This document shows positions 12,762-19,233 of a stretch of DNA of 19,233 bases, one piece after another. The translations under genes were made by a program, and so were the position numbers. Numbering within the stretch: position 1 is the first letter of the stretch; the number at the start of each line of letters is the position of its first letter. A model generated the notes under the pieces. It did not search any database. It was not told where the DNA came from and worked only from the letters and a program-made list of their open reading frames with translations. This DNA is from JAHRVQ01 sp046290215. GTDB taxonomy: Bacteria > Pseudomonadota > Gammaproteobacteria > Pseudomonadales > Azotimanducaceae. Location of the stretch: positions 1-19,233 of the forward strand of contig JBKAGC010000042.1 of assembly GCA_046290215.1 (NCBI GenBank). The letters are read 5' to 3'.

Positions 12762-14876
12762 ATGGGACTTCGCTTTACCGCAATTAATCGTTACTCCCGC
12801 TGGGATGGCACGCAGCTTCAGCAGCTAGAGGCCGAGGACGTGTTATCGGCTCTGGCGGATGACCTGATGGAGTTTGGCGATCTAGAACAAGCCATGCGCT
12901 ACTTGATGCAGCGTGGCATGAGTGGTCAGCAGTTGCAGGGCTTGCGGGATATGCTGAAACAACTCAAAGCCCAGCGTAACGAACGTCTGGAGCGCTACGA
13001 CATGGGCAGCGTCCTCGAAGACATCAAACGCCAGCTTGATGAAATCCTTAAACTCGAACAGCAAAGCATCAACGAATGGCAAAACCAACAAGGTGACGAT
13101 GGTGAAGCATCACGCTTTGTGGACAACTTAAAAGAAGAACTCAGGCGAGACTTTGATTCCAGCAGCGCGGATTCAAGCGGCGACCCGGCGGGGTTAAATG
13201 AACCCAGCGATGGCTCGGATGCCGACCAGTTCTCAAGCAAACTGCTCGGTGATATTGGCAAGAAAAACCAGGAGTTTATCGACCAGCTACCCAGTGACCC
13301 TGCTGGCAAAGTCCGAGCGCTCGAAAAATACGAGTTCCTAAATACCGACGCGCAGAAAAAGTTCCTCAAGTTGTTAGACGAACTTCGTAAATCCATGACC
13401 CAGTCGTTCTTTAGCGATGTGCAGAACATGGTGAACAACATGTCCGCTGGCGATATCGAGCGCATGAAGCAGATGGTCAAAGACTTGAACGAGATGCTGG
13501 TGAAAAAGATTGCCGGTGAAGACCCAGGCTTCGATGAGTTTATGCAAAAGTACGGTGATATGTTTGGTGACAATCCACCGCAATCGCTGGATGAGTTGCT
13601 GGAGCAAATGCAGCAACAGATGGCGGCCACCCAGGCCATGTTCAACTCCATGTCGCCGGAACAACAACAGCAATTGCAGGAACTGATGGCGGGCAAATTC
13701 GGTGACCCGGAGCTTGAACACGAACTGGCGCAACTGCAAAAAGAGCTAAATTTCCTAAACCCAAAGGCAAAACGTTACAACTTTTCTGGCGATGGTGACC
13801 TGGACTTGCAAGCCGCCATGGAGCTGATGAAGGAAATGCAGGAAATCGACGCCCTTGAGCAGTCCCTGCAAAAAGCCCAATACGACGGCAAGTTAGACGG
13901 CGTTGATCCGGAACAGGTAGAAAAACTCCTGGGCGAACAAGCACGAGAAAACCTTGAGCAAATGGAACAACTGATGAAGTTGCTAGAGGATGCCGGCTAC
14001 GCGCGCAAAGACGGCGACAAGTGGGAACTGACCCCAAGAGGCAGCCGCAATCTGGGGCAGAAAGCCCTGGGCGAGATTTATCAGCGATTGAAGAAGCAAA
14101 ATCTTGGTAATCATGCAGTACCAGAAGAAGGCCGCTTTGGGGAACGTATTGAAGACTCCAAGCCCTATGAGTTCGGCGACCCGTTTCACTTACACATGCC
14201 CCGCACCATCCGTAATGCCATTAACCGGGAAGGCACAGGCACCCCGCTACAGCTAAAAACTGAAGACTTTGAGATCTATCGCAGCGAACAAATCACGCAA
14301 ACCGCCACGGTGTTGATGGTGGACTTGTCCTGGTCTATGGCCTTAAGAGGCTCATTCCAATCTGCGAAGAAAGTGGCCATGGCGCTGCACAACCTGATTT
14401 CCAGCGCATACCCCAGGGATAGCTTATATGTCATCGGCTTCTCAGCGGTCGCCAAAGACATTCAGCCCCACGACCTGCCCTACTTGCAGTACGACGATTA
14501 TCTGCTGGGCACTAATATGCAACATGCTTTGATTCTTGCGGAGAAGAAACTGGCAAAACACCAGCAAGGCACCCGGCAAGTGATAATGATCACCGACGGC
14601 GAGCCCACAGCGCATCTTGAGGACGGCAAACCGGTATTTGCTTACCCGCCAACACCGGCCACCATCGGCAAAACCCTTAGGGAGGTGCGCCGCTGCACCA
14701 CCAAAGGCATTACCATTAACACGTTTATGCTTGACCAGAGTTATTACTTAAAAGCCTTTGTTGACCAGATGACCAAGATTAACGGTGGCCGGGTTTTCTA
14801 TACCGAACCGCATAATCTAGGTGAGTATATTTTGGTGGACTATGTGCAGAACAAAAAGAAACGCCTGGGTCGTTAA
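12762..14876 (+). CDS. VWA-domain protein, partner of the MoxR ATPase
   Basis: 704 aa. The N-terminal region (1-130) begins FTAINRYSRWDGTQ and is predicted helical. The middle (about 130-400) is highly charged and Gln/Met-rich (EQMQQQMAATQAMF, SPEQQQQLQELM), probably coiled coil. A winged-helix-like segment follows (DGDKWELTPRGSRNLGQKAL). The C-terminal VWA domain (about 510-700) has a complete MIDAS: DLSWS (Asp521, Ser523, Ser525), Thr584 and TDGEP (Asp612). It is presumably cytoplasmic, as there is no signal peptide. It resembles ChlD/CobT-like partners of MoxR ATPases, and the pair organisation recalls Mycobacterium Rv0958/Rv0959. The ATG at 12762 is 4 nt after the ATPase stop, so translation is likely coupled; a TTG at 12729 is an alternative start. 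The substrate complex is unknown. Confidence 0.88.
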   Translation: MGLRFTAINRYSRWDGTQLQQLEAEDVLSALADDLMEFGDLEQAMRYLMQRGMSGQQLQGLRDMLKQLKAQRNERLERYDMGSVLEDIKRQLDEILKLEQQSINEWQNQQGDDGEASRFVDNLKEELRRDFDSSSADSSGDPAGLNEPSDGSDADQFSSKLLGDIGKKNQEFIDQLPSDPAGKVRALEKYEFLNTDAQKKFLKLLDELRKSMTQSFFSDVQNMVNNMSAGDIERMKQMVKDLNEMLVKKIAGEDPGFDEFMQKYGDMFGDNPPQSLDELLEQMQQQMAATQAMFNSMSPEQQQQLQELMAGKFGDPELEHELAQLQKELNFLNPKAKRYNFSGDGDLDLQAAMELMKEMQEIDALEQSLQKAQYDGKLDGVDPEQVEKLLGEQARENLEQMEQLMKLLEDAGYARKDGDKWELTPRGSRNLGQKALGEIYQRLKKQNLGNHAVPEEGRFGERIEDSKPYEFGDPFHLHMPRTIRNAINREGTGTPLQLKTEDFEIYRSEQITQTATVLMVDLSWSMALRGSFQSAKKVAMALHNLISSAYPRDSLYVIGFSAVAKDIQPHDLPYLQYDDYLLGTNMQHALILAEKKLAKHQQGTRQVIMITDGEPTAHLEDGKPVFAYPPTPATIGKTLREVRRCTTKGITINTFMLDQSYYLKAFVDQMTKINGGRVFYTEPHNLGEYILVDYVQNKKKRLGR

Positions 14877-14952
14877 TTTTTTTCCTGGCAGGCAAACTTT
14901 TTCTCCCGCCACCTCGTCATAAACAAAAACGACCAGATCTTAAGGGCCCCCA

Positions 14953-15453
14953 ATGAAAACATTTAACACTGCCATCTGTGGTGCACTGTTCCTATTTTTG
15001 CTTGCCGCCGGCGCTGTAGTAGCCGAACCACCGCTACCCTTGCTGACCTTTTACAAGGACGGCAATGAAGTGGAGTCCCGCCGTATGACCAGGCCTGAGC
15101 ACACCGCTTATATGAAGTTTCAGCACGCCATGGGGATTGATGCTACTACCACCGAAGAAGAACTTGAGCGCGCCGCCATAGAGTTTGCCGCTGCAAGCTT
15201 AAATGCCGCCGCGGACCAACTTAAAGTCACCCGCGGTGCTGACAACAGCATTAACATTGACGCTGATGTGTCGCTGGAAGGCTTGATGCAGGCGGTTGCT
15301 GAAGGTGGCCAAGAGATCGGCAAATATGCCGAGCGCATTGGCAAGGCAGCAGAAAACCTGAAGAAAGAAATTGACCGCAACAGCCAGGACATCGAATACG
15401 ATGCCATCGCCGTGGGCGAAGGTGATGATAGGCTGACTATCTCACTAGATTAG
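14953..15453 (+). CDS. Small exported protein, unknown function
   Basis: 166 aa. Residues 1-24 form a clear Sec signal peptide (MKTF, hydrophobic CGALFLFLLAAGAVV, cleavage after VVA), giving an acidic mature periplasmic protein of about 142 residues. It begins PPLPLLTFYKDGNEVESRR, continues as Ala-rich amphipathic helices (EEELERAAIEFAAASLNAAA and AVAEGGQEIGKYAERIGKAA) and ends with an acidic strand (GEGDDRLTISLD). There is no cysteine lipobox. I recognise no family. The ATG has AAGGG six bases upstream. It is 76 nt downstream of the VWA gene with no convincing terminator between, so it may share that transcript, but a functional link is unproven. It converges with rluA, 6 nt apart. Confidence 0.7.
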   Translation: MKTFNTAICGALFLFLLAAGAVVAEPPLPLLTFYKDGNEVESRRMTRPEHTAYMKFQHAMGIDATTTEEELERAAIEFAAASLNAAADQLKVTRGADNSINIDADVSLEGLMQAVAEGGQEIGKYAERIGKAAENLKKEIDRNSQDIEYDAIAVGEGDDRLTISLD

Positions 15454-15459
15454 ATGAGG

Positions 15460-16113
15460 TTAAAACGGCACCGGGCTCGTAAAATTCAGTGTCTCGCCAG
15501 TTTCCGGGTGACTGAACTGTAGGCTCCGAGCATGTAGCAGTAACCGTTCAGCCGCCTTAAAGGCGGTCTCATTGGCGTATAGGTCGCAACCGAGAATAGG
15601 ATGGCCAATGGTGGCCAGATGAATTCGCAACTGATGGCTACGGCCCGTTACTGGGTAAAGGGCCACGCGGGAGGAATCCACATCTCTGGCGATCACCTCA
15701 AACCGGGTCAGGGCTGGCTTGCCTGCTTCCGAGATAATTTGCCGCGGTCTATTCTCCCAGTCCGCGGCAATGGCGAGATCAATCTCGCCGCGACTTTCCG
15801 CCATCACACCTTGCACCACCGCCTCATAAGACTTCTCAACCAGGCGCTCGCGAAACTGACGATTCAGGTCTGAAGTGGCAAGTTGCGAACGGGCAAATAT
15901 CAGCAAGCCCGAGGTATCCAGATCTAGCCGGTGCACCACCCGGGCATCGGCATAATCCACGAGCAAACGGTTTAATGCGCAGTCCTTCACATAGCGGCCA
16001 GGCACAGACAGCAAACCAGCGGGCTTGTCCACCACCAGCAAGTGATCGTCCGCATAAATGATGCCTACCGGCTCATCACAAGGAGGTGGGACGTGATGGG
16101 TGTACTCATTCAT
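15460..16113 (-). CDS. rluA: Dual-specificity rRNA/tRNA pseudouridine synthase RluA
   Basis: In E. coli RluA isomerises U746 of 23S rRNA and U32 of several tRNAs. The 217 aa start at the ATG at 16113. This start places the catalytic Asp at residue 64 in HRLDLDTSG (61-69), the same number as in E. coli RluA, and gives nearly the same length. Motif I is DHLLVVDKPAGLLSVPGR (23-40), including the RluA-type LSVPGR. ITGRSHQLRIH-like VTGRSHQLRIHLATIGHPIL and the ending SLQFSHPETGETLNF are typical. The frame is open to 16176, but those codons would overlap the divergent neighbour. There is no Shine-Dalgarno before the ATG; a -10-like TATACT lies 7 nt upstream, so the mRNA may be leaderless. Confidence 0.93.
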   Translation of the reverse strand: MNEYTHHVPPPCDEPVGIIYADDHLLVVDKPAGLLSVPGRYVKDCALNRLLVDYADARVVHRLDLDTSGLLIFARSQLATSDLNRQFRERLVEKSYEAVVQGVMAESRGEIDLAIAADWENRPRQIISEAGKPALTRFEVIARDVDSSRVALYPVTGRSHQLRIHLATIGHPILGCDLYANETAFKAAERLLLHARSLQFSHPETGETLNFTSPVPF

Positions 16114-16120
16114 ATTTGCC

Positions 16121-16128
16121 AGTATAGT
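16121..16128. promoter_or_regulatory. Symmetric bidirectional -10-like element between rluA and the hydrolase gene
   Basis: The octamer AGTATAGT reads TATAGT on plus (16123-16128) and TATACT on minus (16126-16121). Each hexamer ends exactly 7 nt before its own ATG (16136 plus, 16113 minus), so the arrangement is symmetric about 16124.5. Neither gene has a Shine-Dalgarno sequence. Together these suggest a shared divergent promoter giving leaderless or near-leaderless transcripts. No good -35 hexamer was found on either side, which lowers confidence. Confidence 0.4.
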
Positions 16129-16135
16129 GCCTTGC

Positions 16136-17245
16136 ATGACAACGCCTACCGATCTCGACAAGCTACAAATCGCCATTACCGAAATTGTACCGAAACTGCT
16201 GATGCTTCTCGAAGCCTTCGAGCAGGTGCAACGGAACCTTCATCCAAACAGCTTCGCGCAGCTAGCCGACATGGTCGCGCCTTTTGAGGCGGAATTGATC
16301 GCTGACTTTCAAGAATTTAACGAGTTCGTGTTTCCCGAGGACTTATCTCACTTCGGCGAAATGATGAAACAAGGTGGTAACTATGCCCTTCGCGCGTGCG
16401 AGGGCTTGCGTCAGCATGAGGAAGGCTTTGGCCGTGTGATGCAGGGATTGCGAGCCCACGTTCGGGCCCAGGAACACTTGTATCCGCTCGCTGAGTTCTT
16501 GTCACCCGTCAATAAATACTTTGTTGAACTAGAGCAAAGACAAAACCCTGAACTATTGAAACGCACCGCTGAGGGTATGCAGCAGGCTGAACCGGGTAAC
16601 AGCGGTATTTTAAGCGCCGACAATGAACGTGATAAACGCGGCGGCTTCAGTTTGTATGTGCCGGAACACCTCGATCCAAAAACGCCGGTACCATTGGTCA
16701 TTGCCATGCACGGGGGTACGGGCCACGGCGCGGACTTTTTGTGGTCCTGGCTGCGGGAAGCGCGCACCCGCGGATTTATCTTGATGGCGCCTACCTCCCA
16801 GCAGGACACCTGGTCGCTGATGGGCGAGGAACATGACCTTGCGCCTCTACACGGCATGTTGAACTTTGTTCGCGGCCGCTGGGCTATTAATGATGAGAAG
16901 ATCTTACTCACCGGTATGTCTGATGGTGGCACCTATTCTTTAATGGCGGCCTGCCACGAGAACACGCCTTTTACTCATGTGGCGCCATTTAGCGGTGTAT
17001 TACATCCAGACCTCGTCATGACTGGGGACATTCGCCATATTGTGAACAAACCCGTGTACCTTGTGCACGGCACCGAAGACTGGATGTTCCCGGTGGAAAT
17101 GGCGCACATGGCCGAGCAACAACTTACCGCTGCGGGCGCTAATGTTACCGCGCGGATCATTGATGGCTTACCTCACAGTTTCGCCAGAGGCGAAATCCCG
17201 AGGCTGCTAGATTGGTTTGAGCCCAGTCTCGCCCTACCGCGCTAG
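16136..17245 (+). CDS. Alpha/beta hydrolase (esterase/PHB-depolymerase-like) with helical N-terminal domain
   Basis: 369 aa. Residues 1 to about 150 form a helical region without hydrolase motifs (VPKLLMLLEAFEQVQRNL, FEAELIADFQEFNEF). The hydrolase domain starts near GGFSLYVPEHLDPKTPVPLV. The oxyanion segment is AMHGGTGHG (His192), the nucleophile elbow is GMSDGG (Ser262), the acid is in HGTEDW (Asp315) and the base is in LPHSFA (His347). The order and the VPLVIAMHGG strand fit carboxylesterases, dienelactone-hydrolase-like and PHB-depolymerase-type enzymes. There is no signal peptide, so it is cytoplasmic. The substrate is unknown. The ATG at 16136 lacks a ribosome binding site, and the frame is open to 16100 inside the divergent rluA; the start is chosen by analogy and is moderately secure. 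Confidence 0.85.
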   Translation: MTTPTDLDKLQIAITEIVPKLLMLLEAFEQVQRNLHPNSFAQLADMVAPFEAELIADFQEFNEFVFPEDLSHFGEMMKQGGNYALRACEGLRQHEEGFGRVMQGLRAHVRAQEHLYPLAEFLSPVNKYFVELEQRQNPELLKRTAEGMQQAEPGNSGILSADNERDKRGGFSLYVPEHLDPKTPVPLVIAMHGGTGHGADFLWSWLREARTRGFILMAPTSQQDTWSLMGEEHDLAPLHGMLNFVRGRWAINDEKILLTGMSDGGTYSLMAACHENTPFTHVAPFSGVLHPDLVMTGDIRHIVNKPVYLVHGTEDWMFPVEMAHMAEQQLTAAGANVTARIIDGLPHSFARGEIPRLLDWFEPSLALPR

Positions 17246-17256
17246 TGTGAAACTCT

Positions 17257-17285
17257 TTGACCTTTGCAAATCTAACGAGTAAATT
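17257..17285 (+). promoter_or_regulatory. Promoter candidate for the AaaT-like acetyltransferase
   Basis: TTGACC (17257-17262, 5 of 6), a 17-bp spacer and TAAATT (17280-17285, 4 of 6) form a good sigma-70 promoter just after the hydrolase stop. Transcription would start near 17292, leaving a leader of about 145 nt before the ATG at 17438. Confidence 0.45.
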
Positions 17286-17367
17286 GCGCCTCATGAACGC
17301 GACCTGTCACATCATGCAACTAGCAATCATCCACCGGAGGTGGGCGGTCTAGTCGTGTGCGCGCGTT

Positions 17368-17431
17368 CTGGCAGTCCCTTAACCGGCTGCCAGTAGACGT
17401 GACAACTCCTGGCAGTCTTTTTGACCAGGAG
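17368..17431 (+). promoter_or_regulatory. Leader with three mutually exclusive hairpins, including a terminator and an RBS-sequestering stem
   Basis: Hairpin 1 pairs CTGGCAG (17368-17374) with CTGCCAG (17387-17393), extended to 9 bp by a G-U and a C-G pair. Hairpin 2 pairs 17385-17393 with 17409-17417 (9 bp including one G-U) and is followed by TTTTT. Hairpin 3 pairs CTCCTGG (17406-17412) with CCAGGAG (17425-17431), which contains the Shine-Dalgarno. Hairpins 1 and 2 share one arm, and 2 and 3 share bases. This is the geometry of an attenuator or riboregulator; what it senses is unknown. Confidence 0.45.
17385..17422 (+). terminator. Candidate conditional intrinsic terminator in the acetyltransferase leader
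   Basis: A 9-bp stem (17385-17393 with 17409-17417, one G-U pair) with a 15-nt loop is followed directly by five T (17418-17422). It lies after a promoter-like sequence and before the start codon at 17438, so constitutive termination would silence the gene. Its 5' arm can instead pair with 17368-17376. Confidence 0.45.
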
Positions 17432-17437
17432 TCTCTT

Positions 17438-17959
17438 ATGAATACCCATGTCACCACGCCAAACTCAGTCACCATCCGTGCTGCCGAGCCCGGAGACTAT
17501 CAAGCCGTGCAACAAATTTATGCCCAGCGGGGCGCCTACTTCGGCACCATGCAACTGCCTTATCCCAGCGCGGCCATGTGGCAAGAGAGACTCGCCGCGG
17601 TGAATAACAACCGACATATGCTGGTGGCGTGTATGGATGATCTACCTATCGGCAATATTGGCCTCACGGTATCGGAACGAGCCCGTACCAGGCACTCGGG
17701 TAGTATTGGCATGGGCGTTCATGATGACTATGCCGGCCGCGGCATTGGCCAAATGCTGATGGATGCCGCGTTAGATCTTGCCGACAACTGGTGGAATTTA
17801 CGCCGCGTTGAACTTACCGTGTATGCTGATAATGACCGGGCCATTCGCTTATACAAGCGGTCTGGATTTGAAGTTGAAGGTACGCTCCGCGAGTACGTGT
17901 TCCGCGACGGGGAATATGTTGACGCGCTGACTATGGCGCGGTTTCACCCGAACCGATAA
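17438..17959 (+). CDS. aaaT: GNAT N-acetyltransferase, YhhY/AaaT-like
   Basis: 173 aa, similar from end to end to E. coli YhhY (AaaT), which acetylates L-phenylalanine and L-methionine. Shared segments include PSAAMWQERLA (43-53), MLVACMDDLPIGNIGL (61-76), the acetyl-CoA loop YAGRGIGQML, and the long C-terminal block with DNW, RVELTVYADND, AIRLYKRSGFEVEGT and DGEYVDALTMAR. Substrate preference here is inferred. ATG 17438 has AGGAG (17427-17431) six bases upstream; a GTG at 17357 in the same frame is much less likely because it lies inside the leader. Expression is probably controlled by the hairpin-rich leader. The preceding hydrolase gene is 192 nt away. Confidence 0.85.
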   Translation: MNTHVTTPNSVTIRAAEPGDYQAVQQIYAQRGAYFGTMQLPYPSAAMWQERLAAVNNNRHMLVACMDDLPIGNIGLTVSERARTRHSGSIGMGVHDDYAGRGIGQMLMDAALDLADNWWNLRRVELTVYADNDRAIRLYKRSGFEVEGTLREYVFRDGEYVDALTMARFHPNR

Positions 17960-17997
17960 ACCCAGGGGGGTAGTTTACTCTGCCCCTTTGTTCGTTT

Positions 17998-18066
17998 GCT
18001 CAGGGCTGTCTATTCGCTCAAGGCTGTTTATCCGCTCAGGGCTGTTATCCGCTCAGGGCTGCTTCC
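17998..18066. repeat. Tandem repeat, four 16-18-bp copies, overlapping the APH-type gene's 3' end
   Basis: Copies start at 17998 (18 bp), 18016 (18 bp), 18034 (17 bp) and 18051 (16 bp, last). Each begins with GCTCAGGGCTG or GCTCAAGGCTG. Copies 3 and 4 encode the last codons and stop of the minus-strand kinase gene (stop at 18045-18047), and copies 1 and 2 lie in its 3' flank. Unit lengths of 17 and 18 bp mean that gain or loss of a copy may shift the reading frame at the C-terminus. Confidence 0.85.
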
Positions 18067-18959
18067 GCCATCACCAGGCGGTCGCAGATTCGTCCTGGCA
18101 TGGTGTGCCAGTAATAGGGAAACGTCATGAGTGCTACCGCCAACGCCCAGGCCCTGCCGCGCAGCCATGTGGCGTCATCAATTGCCAGGTGTTGACGAAA
18201 TGCTTCCCTGCCAGAAGCATCTAACAACTCCCATATTCCATGAAGATCAATCGTGGGATCACCAATGCCTAAGCCGCCCAGATCAAGGAGACCGGTGATC
18301 TGGCCATCTTCAACAAGTAAATTCTCAGCCACCAGATCTCCGTGAAACCAGGTAGAGCGTGTTCGCGATTCATTTACATGCGGTAAGTTTATGGCGCTTT
18401 CCCAGATATCCAGCGCTTTATCGAGATCCAACTGCAAGTCTTTAATTTGACGGCAATCCTCAAGGTTTTTGCGAAAGTATGAGTCATAGTCAGCAAGGGC
18501 ACGACCCCGGTAATGCCTGGCTAAAGATTTATCCTGCCGCGCTTCTGAGGGCACCTCTATCTGCGCAAAAGCACGGTTAAGCTCTGCCAGTTGTTTAGCC
18601 ACTGCTGGCGATGGGGAGCCAGGTACGGGATGTTGCCCGGGCAACCAACGCACTAACGTCCATGGTTCCCGGTAGCCAAACTCTGGTTTACCAATGGCCA
18701 GAACCCAGGGCACGGCTACCGGTAAATGCTCGCCAATATAGCTACCCCATACCTGCTCTTTGATCAGGGAGTCACCGCCACCTGGCTGTCTCGGTAAGCG
18801 CACCAGCCATTCATTGCCGAGGCGAAATTGGACATTGGATGATCCGGTGGCGCCCAGGGGCTGTAATGTGAGGCCAGCATATTCCGGGAACTGGCTGGCC
18901 AACAAACGGCGAACCAGTGCCTCGTCAACACTCAGTTCGTTGCTGTGGAGCTGACTCAA
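18045..18959 (-). CDS. Aminoglycoside/macrolide phosphotransferase (APH) family kinase
   Basis: 304 aa with the APH/MPH kinase fold. The N-lobe shows LGATGSSNVQFRLGNEWLVRLPRQ (glycine-rich loop around 36-41 and the VRLPR strand). The catalytic loop is WFHGDLVAENLL (Asp208, Asn213), and LLDLGGLGIGDPTIDLHG carries the DFG-equivalent Asp226. It is closest in pattern to the macrolide 2'-phosphotransferase-like branch of chromosomal APH proteins; actual antibiotic inactivation is not implied, and the substrate is unknown. The start is a TTG immediately after the TAG of the upstream PPOX-like gene (no gap), with no ATG nearby, so translation is probably coupled. The last codons lie in a tandem repeat, so the C-terminus may differ between strains. 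Confidence 0.88.
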   Translation of the reverse strand: MSQLHSNELSVDEALVRRLLASQFPEYAGLTLQPLGATGSSNVQFRLGNEWLVRLPRQPGGGDSLIKEQVWGSYIGEHLPVAVPWVLAIGKPEFGYREPWTLVRWLPGQHPVPGSPSPAVAKQLAELNRAFAQIEVPSEARQDKSLARHYRGRALADYDSYFRKNLEDCRQIKDLQLDLDKALDIWESAINLPHVNESRTRSTWFHGDLVAENLLVEDGQITGLLDLGGLGIGDPTIDLHGIWELLDASGREAFRQHLAIDDATWLRGRAWALAVALMTFPYYWHTMPGRICDRLVMAEAALSG

Positions 18960-19233
18960 CTACCACATCCGCGACTTGGCATATTCATCGTAACCCTCAT
19001 CGTAGCTAGTTGCGTCAAAGCTCTGCTCTACTTCTTTCAAGAATTCACCTGCGGTGGGAACCTGCTTGCTTTCATCTTCAGAGGTCCACAGTTTCGAGCG
19101 CATCAATGCCTTAGCGCACTGAAAATAAACCTCAGCCACGGTGACTACAATCACCGTCTTTGGCGTTTTGCCATTGTGCTCGAAACTTTCCGTCACCTCG
19201 GCGTCATTGGTGAGTATGGCGGTACCATTCACC
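18960..19233 (-). CDS. Pyridoxamine 5'-phosphate oxidase-like flavin protein, N-terminus beyond window (partial)
   Basis: The last 90 residues of a frame entering at the window edge; the first codon in frame is an internal Val (VNGTAILTND), not a start. VNGTA, then KTPKTVIVVTVAEVYFQCAK (the FMN-binding split-barrel strand) and ALMRSKLW match the C-terminal half of the PPOX-class FMN-dependent oxidoreductases near the MSMEG_1061-type family. The tail (EFLKEVEQSFDATSYDEGYDEYAKSRMW) is acidic. It is directly upstream of the APH-type gene with zero spacing, so the two form an operon. The reaction is unknown; reduction of a flavin or deazaflavin-type substrate is possible. Confidence 0.8.
   Translation of the reverse strand, partial: VNGTAILTNDAEVTESFEHNGKTPKTVIVVTVAEVYFQCAKALMRSKLWTSEDESKQVPTAGEFLKEVEQSFDATSYDEGYDEYAKSRMW

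Noticed and set aside
12995..13739. Long antisense frames (233 and 121 codons) opposite the VWA gene
   Set aside because: Ser/Cys- or Leu/His-rich shadows of the Gln/Glu-rich coding strand; no start signals or motifs.
14877..14905. Intrinsic terminator after the VWA gene
   Set aside because: There is a run of seven T at about 14877, but only a 4-bp stem can be formed before it.
17960..17990. Terminator after the aaaT-like gene
   Set aside because: GGGG and CCCC can pair for four bases, but the stem is interrupted and only three T follow.
18760..18954. Plus-strand 64-codon frame opposite the APH gene
   Set aside because: Shadow frame within a clearly coding minus-strand gene.

Overview
The window reads as ordinary chromosome of a gammaproteobacterium, probably a marine-type heterotroph. 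The strongest taxonomic marker is a complete CmoA/CmoB pair (tRNA cmo5U34 synthesis), supported by RluA and a YhhY/AaaT-type acetyltransferase. GC is moderate, and GTG and TTG starts are common. No rRNA, tRNA, IS element, integrase, phage structural gene or CRISPR array is visible. The organism assignment is inference.

Layout. Positions 1-452 hold the 3'-truncated part of an HNH endonuclease gene (minus). Positions 453-913 are the only long gap between genes. It holds a strong minus-strand intrinsic terminator, a degenerate 9-bp tandem repeat, several perfect inverted repeats and a cluster of TTAACAA heptamers beside a -10-like hexamer, which together suggest an uncharacterised minus-strand leader or small RNA. 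Positions 914-3164 carry a minus-strand glutathione S-transferase, a SAM methyltransferase and a LysR regulator. A one-helix membrane peptide is divergent from the LysR gene, and next comes a crotonase-family gene lacking both classical catalytic glutamates. Positions 4395-8573 contain cmoA and cmoB, usually neighbours but here separated by a secreted beta-propeller-like protein, a GNAT acetyltransferase (opposite strand) and a four-helix membrane protein.

Positions 8582-11130 are a tight minus-strand operon: an AttH/CrtC-like (lipocalin-like) protein, then an ACAD10/11- or LvaA-type phosphotransferase, then a small helical protein whose start overlaps the kinase stop. This resembles the LvaA/LvaB arrangement for phosphorylating hydroxyacyl-CoAs. 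Positions 11324-14876 are a MoxR-type AAA+ ATPase and a large von Willebrand A protein, 4 nt apart, a Mg-chelatase-like remodelling pair. A small exported protein follows. rluA and an alpha/beta hydrolase gene then diverge from a 22-bp gap centred on a symmetric -10-like element. The right end has an AaaT-like acetyltransferase behind a leader with three mutually exclusive hairpins, an APH-type kinase gene whose 3' end lies in a 17-18-bp tandem repeat, and the 3' part of a pyridoxamine-phosphate-oxidase-like gene.

Most genes are housekeeping or accessory metabolism. The parts most worth a second look are the 453-913 RNA candidate, the kinase/small-protein/AttH-like operon, the MoxR-VWA pair, the symmetric divergent start-site pair at 16111-16138, and the hairpin-switch leader at 17292-17437.
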